NCBI RefSeq assembly: GCF_017876315.1 | Contig: NZ_JAGINU010000001.1 | Coordinates: 7,192,001 to 7,256,000, forward strand | Direction of reading: 5' to 3' | DNA length: 64,000 bases | DNA from: Pseudonocardia parietis | GTDB taxonomy: Bacteria; Actinomycetota; Actinomycetes; Mycobacteriales; Pseudonocardiaceae | Shown here: piece by piece, positions 42,096 to 51,651 of the stretch | Numbering within the stretch: the first letter of the stretch is position 1 | Layout of the letters: the number at the start of each line of letters is the position of its first letter | Made by a program: the position numbers and the translations under genes | The notes under the pieces: model-generated | What the model saw: only the letters and a program-made list of their open reading frames with translations | What the model was told of the DNA's origin: nothing | Databases searched by the model: none

Positions 42096-43724
42096 GTGAC
42101 GACCGCCCAGTCCACCGCCGACGTCTGGACCACCCCGCTGACCCCGCTGGCCTTCCTCGGCCGATCCGCGGACGTCTTCGGTGACAAGACGGCGATCGTC
42201 TACGGGGACCGGCGGCACACGTACGCCGAGTTCGCGGCGGAGGCGACCCGGGTGGCGCACGCGCTGCGGGCGTCCGGCGTCGAGCCCGGGGACCGGGTCG
42301 CCTACCTGGTCCCGAACGTCCCGGAGATGCTGGTCGCGCACTTCGCGGTCCCGCTGGCCGGCGCGGTACTGGTCGCGATCAACACGCGGCTGTCCACCGA
42401 AGAGGTCCGCTACATCCTCGACCACTCCGGTGCGAAGGTCCTCGTCGTCGACAATGTGCTGTACGAGACGGTCCGGCCGGTCGCAGGCGAGCTGGAGACG
42501 GTGGCCGAGATCGTCACCGTCACCGACCCGGTCGCACCGGGTGACGGCACCGGATCCGGCCTGTCCTACGCCGATCTGCTCGCCCGCGGCGCGGACGACC
42601 CGCTGCCGTGGGCCGTCGACGACGAACGCGCCACGATCACGATCAACTACACGTCCGGGACGACCGGCAACCCCAAGGGCGTCGAGTACCACCACCGCGG
42701 GGCGTACCTGAACTCGTTCGGCGAGATCGTGCACTCCGCGCACTCCGCGGACAGCGTCTACCTCTGGACGCTGCCGATGTTCCACTGCAACGGCTGGTGC
42801 ACGCCGTGGGCGGTGACCGCGATCGGCGGCACCCACGTCTGTCTGCGTGAGGTGCGCGGCGACGTCATCTGGGGGTTGATCGGCGAGCACGGGGTGACCC
42901 ACCTCAACGGCGCCCCCACCGTCGTCACGACGATCATGAACGCCGCCGAGGCCGTCACCCTGGACTACCAGCTGGTGATCACGACGGCCGGTGCGCCGCC
43001 GTCGCCGACGACCATCCTGCAGATGGAGCGGATGGGCTTCCGGATCGTGCACGTCTACGGCCTCACCGAGACCTACGGGCCCTACTCGGTGAACCAGTAC
43101 CAGCGCGCCTGGGACGACCTCGACGCCGAGGAGCGCGCGAGGCTGCAGGCCCGGCAGGGCGTCGGGATGGTCTGCGCCGACCGGGTCCGCGTGGTCGACG
43201 AGCAGATGGCCGACGTCCCGCGCGACGGCACCACGATGGGCGAGATCGTGATGCGTGGCAACAACGTCATGAAGGGCTACCACCGCGACCCCGACAAGAC
43301 CGCCGAGGCGTTCGCCGGCGGCTGGTTCCACTCCGGTGACCTCGGCGTCGTCCACCCGGACGGCTACGTCGAGCTGCGTGACCGGGCCAAGGACGTCGTG
43401 ATCTCCGGCGGCGAGAACATCTCGACGGTCGAGGTCGAGCAGGCGATCGTGTCGCACGACGCGGTGCTGGAGGCGGCCGTGGTCGGTGTCCCGGACGAGA
43501 AGTGGGGCGAGGTCTGCAAGGCGTTCGCGGTGCTCAAGCCGGGTCGCACCGCCGAGCCGCAGGAGCTGATCGACCACGTGAAGACGAAGATCGCCCGGTA
43601 CAAGGCGCCGAAGTACGTCGACGTCGTCGAGGAGCTGCCGAAGACCTCCACCGGCAAGGTGCAGAAGTTCGAGCTGCGCGAGAAGGAGTGGGCAGGTCAG
43701 GGGGAATCCCGCATCCGGGGGTGA
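42096..43724 (+). CDS. Medium/long-chain acyl-CoA synthetase
   Basis: This 542-residue ANL enzyme activates a fatty or aryl acid. Motifs are YTSGTTGNPKGVEYHHRG (about 185), the FHCNGWC block, YGLTETYGP (about 326), SGDLGVVHPDGY (about 420), the hinge ISGGENIS, and the catalytic lysine in KTSTGKVQK (about 530). It resembles the AlkK/medium-chain group. GTG 42096 has GAAGGAG 7 nt upstream; GTG 42081 is a less likely start. Confidence 0.88.
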   Translation: MTTAQSTADVWTTPLTPLAFLGRSADVFGDKTAIVYGDRRHTYAEFAAEATRVAHALRASGVEPGDRVAYLVPNVPEMLVAHFAVPLAGAVLVAINTRLSTEEVRYILDHSGAKVLVVDNVLYETVRPVAGELETVAEIVTVTDPVAPGDGTGSGLSYADLLARGADDPLPWAVDDERATITINYTSGTTGNPKGVEYHHRGAYLNSFGEIVHSAHSADSVYLWTLPMFHCNGWCTPWAVTAIGGTHVCLREVRGDVIWGLIGEHGVTHLNGAPTVVTTIMNAAEAVTLDYQLVITTAGAPPSPTTILQMERMGFRIVHVYGLTETYGPYSVNQYQRAWDDLDAEERARLQARQGVGMVCADRVRVVDEQMADVPRDGTTMGEIVMRGNNVMKGYHRDPDKTAEAFAGGWFHSGDLGVVHPDGYVELRDRAKDVVISGGENISTVEVEQAIVSHDAVLEAAVVGVPDEKWGEVCKAFAVLKPGRTAEPQELIDHVKTKIARYKAPKYVDVVEELPKTSTGKVQKFELREKEWAGQGESRIRG

Positions 43725-43772
43725 CCGACGTCTGCTCGTCCTGGCCGAGCGAGTCGGTTAGCGTTGCTCATC

Positions 43773-44984
43773 ATGAGCATCGCGACCGGGTCCCGCACCT
43801 CGCAGGCGCCGTCGGCGTTCCGCGTGGCCGCCGGTGCGGTCGCGGTGACGACGGTGTCGGTGCTCCCGGTGTTCCTCACCGGCGCGCTCTCCGTACAGCT
43901 GTCGGCCGACCTCGGCTTCGACCCCGCCGGCCTCGGGCTGGTGGTGGCGCTCTACTTCGGCGTCAGCGCGCTGTGCTCGCTGCCGGTCGGGATGCTCGTC
44001 GAACGGATCGGGTCCCGCTGGACCAGCCGGATCGCCGCACTCGGCGCGGCGGCGCTGATGGCGGCGCTCGCGTTGTTCGCGAACTCCTACGCGTCGCTGG
44101 TCGCGCTGTTGCTGTGCACCTCCTGGTGCAACGTGATGGGGCAGCTGTCGTCGAACCTGACCCTGGCCCGCTCGGTGCCGGCGCGCCGGATGGGCCTGTC
44201 GTTCGGGGTGAAACAGGCGGCGATCCCGACCGCGACGCTGCTCGCCGGGATCGCGGTGCCGGCCATCGCGCTGACCGTCGGGTGGCGCTGGGCGTACGCG
44301 ATCGGTGCCGTACTCGCGCTGGCCGCGCTGACCCTGTGCCCTCGGGAGAACGCCCAGGCCCCCGCGCAGACCGGGAAGGGTGACCGCGCCACCGCCGCGC
44401 TCGGGGTGATCGGCGCGGCGTCCGGGCTGGCCGCGGGCACGGCGACGGCCCTGGGGATCTTCCTGGTCGCCGCGGCCGTGGAGCGCGGCGTCGCGCCGGG
44501 GCCCGCCGGACTCGTGCTGACCATGGGCAGCGTGATCGGGCTGAGCATGCGGCTGCTGCACGGCTGGCTCGCCGACCGGCGTGAGGAGGCCCGGCGCACG
44601 GGCACCGGCCGCAGCGGTGGCGGACACGTCGCGGTGGTCGCCGCGAGCCTGGCCGCGGGGGCGATCGGGTTCGCGCTGCTCGCGATGCCCGGGACACCCG
44701 CGCTGGTAATCGGCACCGTGCTGGCGTTCGGGCTCGGCTGGGCCTGGCCCGGGCTGCTGCAGTTCGCCGTGGTGCGGCTCAACCCGGCCGCCCCGGCCGC
44801 GGCGACGTCGATCGTGCAGGTGGGTGTCTACGCCGGCGGTTTCGCCGGGCCGATCGCGTTCGGCTGGCTCGCGACCCACACCGGCTTCCCGGTCGCGTGG
44901 TCGGTGAGCGCGGGCGTGATGCTCGTGTCGGCGGCGTTGATGGTGGTCGGACGGCAGATGCTGCTCGCGCACGCGCGTCGCTGA
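43773..44984 (+). CDS. MFS transporter (12-helix)
   Basis: This 403-residue transporter has about 12 membrane helices. Motif A-like GMLVERIGSRWTSRIAAL is in the first cytoplasmic loop, and SFGVKQAAIPTATLLAG in helix 5. It resembles the cyanate/CynX-type or sugar-phosphate-type MFS proteins common in actinobacteria. Substrate unknown. It follows the acyl-CoA synthetase after 48 bp and may be co-transcribed. Confidence 0.8.
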   Translation: MSIATGSRTSQAPSAFRVAAGAVAVTTVSVLPVFLTGALSVQLSADLGFDPAGLGLVVALYFGVSALCSLPVGMLVERIGSRWTSRIAALGAAALMAALALFANSYASLVALLLCTSWCNVMGQLSSNLTLARSVPARRMGLSFGVKQAAIPTATLLAGIAVPAIALTVGWRWAYAIGAVLALAALTLCPRENAQAPAQTGKGDRATAALGVIGAASGLAAGTATALGIFLVAAAVERGVAPGPAGLVLTMGSVIGLSMRLLHGWLADRREEARRTGTGRSGGGHVAVVAASLAAGAIGFALLAMPGTPALVIGTVLAFGLGWAWPGLLQFAVVRLNPAAPAAATSIVQVGVYAGGFAGPIAFGWLATHTGFPVAWSVSAGVMLVSAALMVVGRQMLLAHARR

Positions 44985-45094
44985 GCACCTCACGCAGAGC
45001 GAACTCGCTCGGAACTGTCAGGGGTCTGCGGCACAGTGACCCCGACTCGGCCCGCCGGCGGCGGAGCCACTTCACTTCCGAGGGGGACACCACG

Positions 45095-46078
45095 ATGGCG
45101 GACGCGATCCGCGCCACCGGGCTGGTCAAGAGATACGGCTCGGTGCGGGCGCTCGACGGGGTGGATCTGTCGGTGCGGGAGGGCACCGTGCTCGGGCTCC
45201 TCGGCCCGAACGGTGCCGGGAAGACGACCGTGGTCCGGGTACTGACCACGCTGCTGCGACCGGACGAGGGCGAGGCCACCGTCGCCGGCGTCGACGTCCT
45301 CCGGGACCCGGCCGCCGTGCGCAGCCGGATCGGGTTGTCCGGACAGTACGCCGCGGTCGACGAGTACCTGACCGGTTTCGAGAACCTGGAGATGGTCGGG
45401 CGGCTGTACCACCTGGGCCGGCGGCGGGCCCGGGAGCGCGCCCGCGAGCTGCTCGCCGACTTCCGGCTGGCCGACGCGGCCGACCGGCCGGCCCGCACCT
45501 ACTCGGGTGGCATGCGGCGCCGGCTCGACCTGGCCGGGGCGCTGGTCGCCGACCCACCGGTGCTGCTGCTCGACGAGCCGACGACCGGGCTGGACCCGCG
45601 CAGCCGCAACGATCTCTGGGACGTGATCCGCACCCTGGTCGCGCGGGGGACGACGCTGCTGCTCACCACCCAGTACCTGGAGGAGGCGGACGCGCTGGCC
45701 GACGAGATCGTCGTCATCGACCACGGGCTGGTGATCGCCCGCGGCACCGCCGACCAGCTGAAGTCCCAGGTCGGCGGCGAACGCCTGGAGGTCACCACGA
45801 GCGAGACGGACGACCTGGACGCGACCGCCGAGCTGCTGGCGCCGCTCGGGGTCGGCGAGGCCGTGCTCGACCGGCACCGGAGGTCGCTGACCATGCCGGT
45901 GAGCGGCGGGGTCGACGTGCTGCGGGCCGCGCTGGACCGGCTCCGCGACGCGGGCACGAAGGTCGACGACGCCGGACTGCGCCGCCCGTCCCTGGACGAC
46001 GTCTTCCTCACCCTGACCGGGCACCGCGCCGAGGACGACGCGCAGCAGACCGCCGGCGACGAGCGGGAGGTGTCGTGA
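45095..46078 (+). CDS. ABC exporter ATP-binding protein (DrrA-like)
   Basis: This 327-residue ATPase contains Walker A GPNGAGKTT (about 37), the Q-loop, ABC signature YSGGMRRRLD (about 134), Walker B VLLLDEPTTGLDP and the H-loop TTQYLEEAD. The DrrA-type C-terminal extension (about 225-310) is present, including LRRPSLDDVFLTLTGH. The pattern matches daunorubicin-resistance exporters that move drugs or lipids. Its stop overlaps the permease GTG by 4 bp. Confidence 0.9.
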   Translation: MADAIRATGLVKRYGSVRALDGVDLSVREGTVLGLLGPNGAGKTTVVRVLTTLLRPDEGEATVAGVDVLRDPAAVRSRIGLSGQYAAVDEYLTGFENLEMVGRLYHLGRRRARERARELLADFRLADAADRPARTYSGGMRRRLDLAGALVADPPVLLLDEPTTGLDPRSRNDLWDVIRTLVARGTTLLLTTQYLEEADALADEIVVIDHGLVIARGTADQLKSQVGGERLEVTTSETDDLDATAELLAPLGVGEAVLDRHRRSLTMPVSGGVDVLRAALDRLRDAGTKVDDAGLRRPSLDDVFLTLTGHRAEDDAQQTAGDEREVS

Positions 46079-46893
46079 ACGCCGCGGCCACGATCCTGGT
46101 GGACGCCTCGGTCGTCGCCAAGCGGAACCTGATCAAGATCAAGCGGGTGCCGGACCTGCTGGTCTTCACCACACTCTCACCGATCATGTTCGTCCTTCTG
46201 TTCGCCTACGTCTTCGGCGGCGCGATCGACCCGACCGGCGGAGGAGCCGGCTACCGCGAGTTCCTGATGGCCGGCATCTTCGCCCAGACGGTGATCTTCG
46301 GAGCGACGAACACCGGCGCCGGGCTGGCCGAGGACGTGAAGAAGGGCATCATCGAGCGGTTCCGGTCGCTGCCGATGGCACCGTCCGCGGTACTCACCGG
46401 GCGGACGCTGTCCGACGTGGTGAACAACGTGCTCGTGCTGGTGGTGATGTCGCTGACCGGGCTCCTGGTCGGCTGGCGGGTCCACACGTCGTGGTTCGAG
46501 GCGCTGGCCGGGTTCGCGCTGCTGCTGGTGTTCGCCTACGCCTTCTCGTGGGTGATGGCGTTCGTCGGTCTGCTGGTACCCAGCCCGGAGGTGGTGAACA
46601 ACGCCTCGTTCGTCGTGATCTTCCCGCTGACCTTCCTGGCGAACACGTTCGTCCCGCTCAACACCCTGCCCGGTCCGCTGCGGGTCTTCGCCGAGTGGAA
46701 CCCGGTCTCGGCCGTCACCCAGGCGGCGCGGGAGCTGTTCGGCAACACCGGCGCGGTGGACCCGGCGATGTCGGCGACCCAGGCGTGGCCGCTGCAGCAT
46801 CCGGTGCTCTACACGCTGATCTGGTCGGTGGTGGTGGTCGCGGTGTTCGCGCCGCTGGCCGGGCGGCAGTACCGGCGCGCGGCGAGCCGCTGA
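46075..46893 (+). CDS. ABC exporter permease (DrrB-like, ABC-2 type)
   Basis: This 272-residue permease has six transmembrane helices in ABC-2 order. DrrB-type features include RNLIKIKRVPDLLVF, DVKKGIIERFRSLPM after helix 2 and LTFLANTFVPLNTLPGPLRVFAEWNPVS near the C-terminus. It pairs with the preceding ATPase to form an exporter. Substrate unknown. Confidence 0.9.
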   Translation: MNAAATILVDASVVAKRNLIKIKRVPDLLVFTTLSPIMFVLLFAYVFGGAIDPTGGGAGYREFLMAGIFAQTVIFGATNTGAGLAEDVKKGIIERFRSLPMAPSAVLTGRTLSDVVNNVLVLVVMSLTGLLVGWRVHTSWFEALAGFALLLVFAYAFSWVMAFVGLLVPSPEVVNNASFVVIFPLTFLANTFVPLNTLPGPLRVFAEWNPVSAVTQAARELFGNTGAVDPAMSATQAWPLQHPVLYTLIWSVVVVAVFAPLAGRQYRRAASR

Positions 46894-46922
46894 GCCGCGC
46901 AGAACCGCCGGCACCGCCGCGA

Positions 46923-47744
46923 TCAGTCGAGCCGGGCCAGGAGTGCCCGGGCGTCGTACGGCGCGTGCACCTTCATGTCGTTGTCGAAGTAGCAGACGAC
47001 GTCGTGCCCGGCGGCGCGCCATTCCCGGATCCGCTGCGCCCATCCGTCGAGCGCGGCGGCGGTGTAGCCGCCGGCGTAGAGCTCGCCCTGGCCGTGCAGC
47101 CGTAGGTACACCAGGTCGGCCGTGACCTCGTCGAACACCGGCCAGGCCCCGGCGGAGTCGGACAGCACCAGCGCGACCCCGTGCTCACGGAGCAGGCCGG
47201 TGAACGCCGGATCCCGGAACGACGGGTGCCGCGGTTCGATCGCGTGCCGCAGCGGCCGGTCGGCGTCGGTGACGGTGAGCGCGCGACCGTCGAGGCGCTC
47301 GTCGTGACCGGTCGCGAGGTCCGCGGCGGCCTCCGTACGGTGCGGGAGCAGGCGCAGGAACTCGGCGATCCGGTCCTCGTCGAACCGCATCCGCGGCGGC
47401 AGCTGCCACAGCACCGGGCCCAGGGCCGGCCCCAGTCCGAGGACACCGGAGGCGAGGAAGTTCGCGACCGGCACCTGCACGTCCCGCAGCTGTTTCATGT
47501 GCGTGACGAACCGCGGGCCCTTGACCGCGAACACGAAGCCTCGCGGTACCTGCTCGATCCAGGACCGGTAGCTCTCGGGCCGTTGCAGCGAGTAGAACGA
47601 CCCGTTGATCTCGATCGTGGTGACCTGGCGGGACAAGTACTCCAGCTCGCGGCGCTGCACCAGCCCGCGTGGGTAGAACGTCCCGCGCCAGGGTGGGTAG
47701 CGCCAGCCGGACGTCCCGACCAGCGCCGTCCCCGGCCCGGTCAC
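46923..47744 (-). CDS. DUF72 protein (YecE-like)
   Basis: This 273-residue protein is a TIM-barrel DUF72 member. It begins VGTSGWRYPPWRGTFYP and keeps TTIEINGSFYSLQ, VFAVKGPRFVTH, IEPRHPSF and VYLRLHGQGELYAGGY, followed by CYFDNDMKVHAPYDA. Function is unknown, though family members have been linked to nucleotide or phosphate chemistry. Its GTG overlaps the stop of a small upstream ORF by 4 bp. Confidence 0.85.
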   Translation of the reverse strand: MTGPGTALVGTSGWRYPPWRGTFYPRGLVQRRELEYLSRQVTTIEINGSFYSLQRPESYRSWIEQVPRGFVFAVKGPRFVTHMKQLRDVQVPVANFLASGVLGLGPALGPVLWQLPPRMRFDEDRIAEFLRLLPHRTEAAADLATGHDERLDGRALTVTDADRPLRHAIEPRHPSFRDPAFTGLLREHGVALVLSDSAGAWPVFDEVTADLVYLRLHGQGELYAGGYTAAALDGWAQRIREWRAAGHDVVCYFDNDMKVHAPYDARALLARLD

Positions 47745-47854
47745 GTGTCGCCGACCGGCCCGCGCGGCACGGCCACGGGCCCGGTCGCCTCGTCGAACAG
47801 CTCGTCCGGCACGGCCACGGGCTCGGTCGCCTCGTCGAACGGCTCGTCCGGCAC
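47741..47854 (-). CDS. 37-aa leader ORF with tandem repeats, coupled to DUF72
   Basis: A GTG-initiated ORF has a strong AGGAGG 5 nt upstream (47860-47865) and encodes two near-identical repeats, PDEPFDEATEPVAV and PDELFDEATGPVAV. Its TGA overlaps the GTG of the DUF72 gene (GTGA). The DNA repeat period is 42 bp. It could be a coupled small protein or a translational leader; it is too short for usual gene calling. Confidence 0.6.
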   Translation of the reverse strand: MPDEPFDEATEPVAVPDELFDEATGPVAVPRGPVGDT

Positions 47855-47949
47855 GATCGCCTCCTTCCGGCGGGCAGTGCCGATCATCGTGCGCCGGCCG
47901 GGCCGTCGACGCACCTGCACCGCGCCAGCACCGGTGCCAGGATGCCCAC

Positions 47950-48621
47950 ATGAGCCACGCCGTCGTCGTCACCGGAGCCGCGGGCGCGCTGGGTCGCGCC
48001 GTCGTGCAGGAGTTCCGCTCCCGGGGGAACCCGGTCGTCGCGCTGGACCGGCCCGGTGCCGCGCTGGACGCGCTGGACGCGCACCGGATCGGGGTCGATC
48101 TCACCGACCGGGGCGCCGTCGCGGAGGCGTTCGCGCAGGTCGACGAGCTCGGGAACACGGTCGGCACCCTCGTTGCGGTCGCCGGGGGCTACGCCGGCGG
48201 TGGGCTCGCCGAGACCGACGAGGACACCCTGCACGGACTGTTCGACACCAACTACGCCTCGGTCGTCTGGGCCGCGCAGGCCGCGGCGCCCCGCATCGCC
48301 GACGCCGGCGGCGGTGCGATCGTCACCGTCGGGGCGAAGACCGGGATCACCGGGCCTGCCCAGCTGGTGCACGGCACGAGCAAGGCCGCCGTGCACCGGC
48401 TCACCGAGCTGCTCGCCGACGAGCTCCGTCCCCAGCGGATCCGGGTGAACGCCGTGCTCCCGTCGTTGATCGACACGCCGGCCAACCGGGAGTGGATGAA
48501 CGAGGCCGCCGTGGCCCGCGCCGTCGCGCCCGCGGCGATCGCGAAGGTCGTCGCGTTCCTCGCGGGGCCGGACGCCGCCCCCGTCTCCGGCGCGCTGGTC
48601 CCGGTCTACGGCGACGGCTGA
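47950..48621 (+). CDS. SDR-family protein lacking the catalytic Tyr
   Basis: This 223-residue protein has the cofactor motif VTGAAGALGRAV (about 7) and a VAGGYAGG motif in the NNAG position. Where catalytic Ser and Tyr are expected, it reads VTVGAKTG and QLVHGTSKAAVHRL: Tyr is His, Ser is absent, and only Lys remains. The C-terminal VNAVLPSLIDTPANREWM is SDR-typical. It may be a non-catalytic, NAD(P)-binding or altered enzyme. Confidence 0.75.
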   Translation: MSHAVVVTGAAGALGRAVVQEFRSRGNPVVALDRPGAALDALDAHRIGVDLTDRGAVAEAFAQVDELGNTVGTLVAVAGGYAGGGLAETDEDTLHGLFDTNYASVVWAAQAAAPRIADAGGGAIVTVGAKTGITGPAQLVHGTSKAAVHRLTELLADELRPQRIRVNAVLPSLIDTPANREWMNEAAVARAVAPAAIAKVVAFLAGPDAAPVSGALVPVYGDG

Positions 48622-48646
48622 GTCCGGCTGCCAGGATGGGTGGCAT

Positions 48647-49498
48647 GTGCACCCGACCGCTCCGCACGCCGTGACCGAGCTCGCCCCGGCGGTGCGCCGG
48701 GTCCTGGACTGGCCGGTCGACCACGTCGCCGCCACCGTCGTCTCCGCGGACGGCGACGTCCTCGCCGACGCCGGTGACACCGCCCGCGAGTTCCCGCTCG
48801 CCTCGGTGACCAAGCTGCTCTCGGCCTACGCCGTGCTGGTCGCGGTCGAGGAGGGCGCCGTCGACTGGGACGACGCGGCCGGCCCCGAGGGCTCGACCGT
48901 CCGGCACCTGATCGCGCACACGTCCGGTCTGGCGTTCGACACCGAGAAGGTCCAGGCCGCTCCGGGCGAGCGGCGGATCTACTCCAACACCGGCTTCGCG
49001 GTGCTCGCCGACGCCGTCGCCGAGGCGACCGGGATCGGCTTCGCCGACTACCTGCACCAGGCCGTCTGCGAGCCGCTCGAACTCGCGGACACCCGCCTCG
49101 AGGGGGCGGCCGGAGCCGGGGCCGTGTCGACCGCGGACGACCTGGCCCGGTTCGCGGCCGAGCTGCAGGCACCGAAACTGCTCGACCCGCGCACCGTCGC
49201 CGAAGCCACGAGCGTCGCCTACCCCGGCCTGGACGGGCTGCTCCCGGGCTACGGGCGGCAGCGGCCCAACGACTGGGGGCTCGGCATGGAGATCCGGAAC
49301 GGCAAGTCCCCGCACTGGACCGGGCTGGGCTCCTCCCCCCGGACCTTCGGCCACTTCGGGCAGTCGGGAACGTTCCTGTGGGTGGACCCGGACGCCCGCG
49401 CCGCCGCCGTCGTCCTCACCGACCGCCCCTTCGCCCAGTGGGCGATCGACGCATGGACCCCCTGGACCGACGGCGTCCTGGAGGCACTGGCCGGTTGA
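48647..49498 (+). CDS. Beta-lactamase-fold serine hydrolase
   Basis: This 283-residue protein has the class C/penicillin-binding motifs Ser-x-x-Lys in ASVTKLLS (about 52), Tyr-Ser-Asn in IYSNTGF (about 112) and HFGQSGTF in place of KTG (about 238). It lacks a signal peptide, so it is probably a cytoplasmic esterase or peptidase, not a penicillin-binding protein. GTG 48647 or GTG 48671 may start it; neither has a strong RBS. Confidence 0.8.
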   Translation: MHPTAPHAVTELAPAVRRVLDWPVDHVAATVVSADGDVLADAGDTAREFPLASVTKLLSAYAVLVAVEEGAVDWDDAAGPEGSTVRHLIAHTSGLAFDTEKVQAAPGERRIYSNTGFAVLADAVAEATGIGFADYLHQAVCEPLELADTRLEGAAGAGAVSTADDLARFAAELQAPKLLDPRTVAEATSVAYPGLDGLLPGYGRQRPNDWGLGMEIRNGKSPHWTGLGSSPRTFGHFGQSGTFLWVDPDARAAAVVLTDRPFAQWAIDAWTPWTDGVLEALAG

Positions 49499-49580
49499 CC
49501 GGCGCCGTGAGGGGCACACGAGAGCAGTCCGATCATGCGATCGCAGCGCTGACGTACCCCTCGCGACTCGTCCGGAGCGG

Positions 49581-50441
49581 TCAGACGGTCACCGGCTCGG
49601 CCGGCTCGGGCGGGCTCCCGACGATCGGCGGCGGCGCGACGGCGTGCCGGACCGCCCAGGCGAGCACGAAGTCGGCGATCTCCTCCCAGCCCGGCGCGGC
49701 CGGCAGCAGGTGCGGCTTGCTGCCGAACTCGACGACCTCGGTGATCGTGTTCGGCGCCCGGTAGTGCGCGGCGTTGGACCACTGGATCTTCGGCGGCATG
49801 ATCGTGTCCTGGCTGCCGGCCACGAACAGCAGCGGCGCCCGGTCCTCGTTGCGGTAGTCGACCCAGGTGCCCTGGTGGCCCGGGATGAGGTTGGCCAGCG
49901 CGCTCTCGAACAGGATGCCGCCCGAGACGGGCACCGCGTAGCGCTCGTAGAGGGCGCGTGCCTCGTCCTCGGGGAAGGTGTTGGTGAAGGCGTAGTTCCA
50001 GTGCTCGAAGTCGTACCGCACGGCGCGGTGCCGGTTCGCCGGATTGTGCAGCACCGGGAACGTGGCCTTGACCTGCGACAACGGGACGACCGGTACGCCC
50101 TCGGTCGGCGCGGAGTTCAACGCGACGCCGGCGGCGCCGAGCCCGTGGTCGAGCAGGATCTGGGTGAAGGCCCCACCGGCGGAGTGCCCGATGAGGATCG
50201 GTGGCGCCCCGAGCTCCCGGACGATCCCGGAGAGGTGCTCGACGATGGCCGGGATGGTGACCGCCTCGACCGGCGACGGATCCTCGTTGAGCGCCTCCAC
50301 CTCGACCTCGAAGCCCGGGTAGGCCGGGGCGAGGACCCGGTAGCCCTGGCTCTCGTACCGCTCCACCCACCGTTCCCAGGAGCGCGGGGTCACCCAGAAT
50401 CCGTGGATGAGCACGATCGTGTCGGGGGCGGCGTGCGTCAT
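49581..50441 (-). CDS. Alpha/beta hydrolase
   Basis: This 286-residue hydrolase has the oxyanion HGFWVTPRSW motif (about 14), the nucleophile elbow GHSAGG (about 94), catalytic Asp probably in GSQDTIMPP and His in SKPHLLP. The pattern resembles actinobacterial esterases/haloalkane-dehalogenase relatives; substrate is unknown. It is divergent from an AraC-type regulator with a 232-bp shared region (50442-50673) that must hold both promoters. Confidence 0.85.
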   Translation of the reverse strand: MTHAAPDTIVLIHGFWVTPRSWERWVERYESQGYRVLAPAYPGFEVEVEALNEDPSPVEAVTIPAIVEHLSGIVRELGAPPILIGHSAGGAFTQILLDHGLGAAGVALNSAPTEGVPVVPLSQVKATFPVLHNPANRHRAVRYDFEHWNYAFTNTFPEDEARALYERYAVPVSGGILFESALANLIPGHQGTWVDYRNEDRAPLLFVAGSQDTIMPPKIQWSNAAHYRAPNTITEVVEFGSKPHLLPAAPGWEEIADFVLAWAVRHAVAPPPIVGSPPEPAEPVTV

Positions 50442-50673
50442 GACGAGGACCTCCGTGAGGTTCACCGGGACCTTGGAACGGCGCGGCGGGTGTCGCGTCC
50501 CGGACGGCGACGCCGGCGAATGTAGGCCGGACGGGCCTGTCCGGAACGGCCCTCGGTGCACGATCCTTGGCCCTCGGTGCGGGAATCGGTGCGACCGGCC
50601 CCACACCGGCGGCCGGCACGCTGTGGCCGGCCGAGGTCGTGGCCCCTGACGCCGACCGGCGGGAACGAGCGCG

Positions 50674-51651
50674 ATGCTCCTGCTCGACTCACGGAACCTC
50701 CCCGAGCCGGAGCGCGCCGGCACCGTCGCGAGCCGGATGGCCGAGGCGAGCCGGGCCGCGGTCACGCTCGCCCCACACGAGCGGCCCTGGGCGCGCATGG
50801 ATCTGTGGCAGCTCGGCCGGCTCCAGCTGTTCCGGACCGCCTCGTCCGGGATCGCGATGTCCCGCAGCGAGCGCGAGACACACCGCCACGAGACCCCGAT
50901 CGTCGCGCTGGCCGTGCAGCAGCACGGCACGGCCCGGCACGAGCAGTTCGGACACCGCCACGAGATCGCGACCGACGGGCTGATGCTGGTGGACCTCTCC
51001 GAGCCCTTCGCCTTCTCGTGGGGCACGCGAGGGGCGTCACGGGCGCTGCAGATCCCGGTCGACGAGCTCGCCCTGCCTGCCGACGTCGTGCGCAGTGCCT
51101 CCACACGGCTCGCCACCGGCCCGCTGACCCGCCTGGTCACCCAGCACATCATCGACCTGTTCCGGGAGGCCGACCGCATCGCCGGGGGACCGCAGGCAGC
51201 CATGGTCGGCGACGTGAGCATCGACCTCGTTCGCGCGCTGCTGTCCTCGGCCGCGGCCGACGGACGGTCGGCGACACGCGACGTCCTGCACGACACGCTG
51301 CTCGCCCGGGTCCGTGAGTTCGTGCGCCAGAACCTCCGCCACCCGGAGCTCGGCCCGCGCATGATCGCCGACGCGCACAACGTGTCCGTACGCCACCTGT
51401 ACGAGCGCTGCGCCGGTGCGGGGATCAGCCTGGAGCAGCTCATCATCACCCGGCGGCTGCAGGGCGCCCGCGACGCGCTCGGCCGGCCCGACTCGTCGCA
51501 CAGGACGATCGAGACGATCGCCCACGAGTGGGGTTTCCGGGACGCCACGCACTTCGGCCGCCGGTTTCGTGCGGCCTACGGCACCACGCCGGGCGAGCAC
51601 CGCGCCCGCGCCGCAGCCCCCGCCGGAAGAATCCGGGCACGCCGGGAATGA
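50674..51651 (+). CDS. AraC-family transcriptional regulator
   Basis: This 325-residue regulator has an N-terminal AraC-binding-like domain of the PF14525 type (about 40-210) with LGRLQLFRTASSGIAMSRSE and QHGTARHEQFGH. The C-terminal double HTH domain (about 215-315) contains MIADAHNVSVRHLYERCAGAG and ETIAHEWGFRDATHFGRRFRAAYGTTPGEHR. It probably controls the divergent alpha/beta hydrolase gene and itself. Downstream (51652-51904) I see no further gene. Confidence 0.88.
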   Translation: MLLLDSRNLPEPERAGTVASRMAEASRAAVTLAPHERPWARMDLWQLGRLQLFRTASSGIAMSRSERETHRHETPIVALAVQQHGTARHEQFGHRHEIATDGLMLVDLSEPFAFSWGTRGASRALQIPVDELALPADVVRSASTRLATGPLTRLVTQHIIDLFREADRIAGGPQAAMVGDVSIDLVRALLSSAAADGRSATRDVLHDTLLARVREFVRQNLRHPELGPRMIADAHNVSVRHLYERCAGAGISLEQLIITRRLQGARDALGRPDSSHRTIETIAHEWGFRDATHFGRRFRAAYGTTPGEHRARAAAPAGRIRARRE

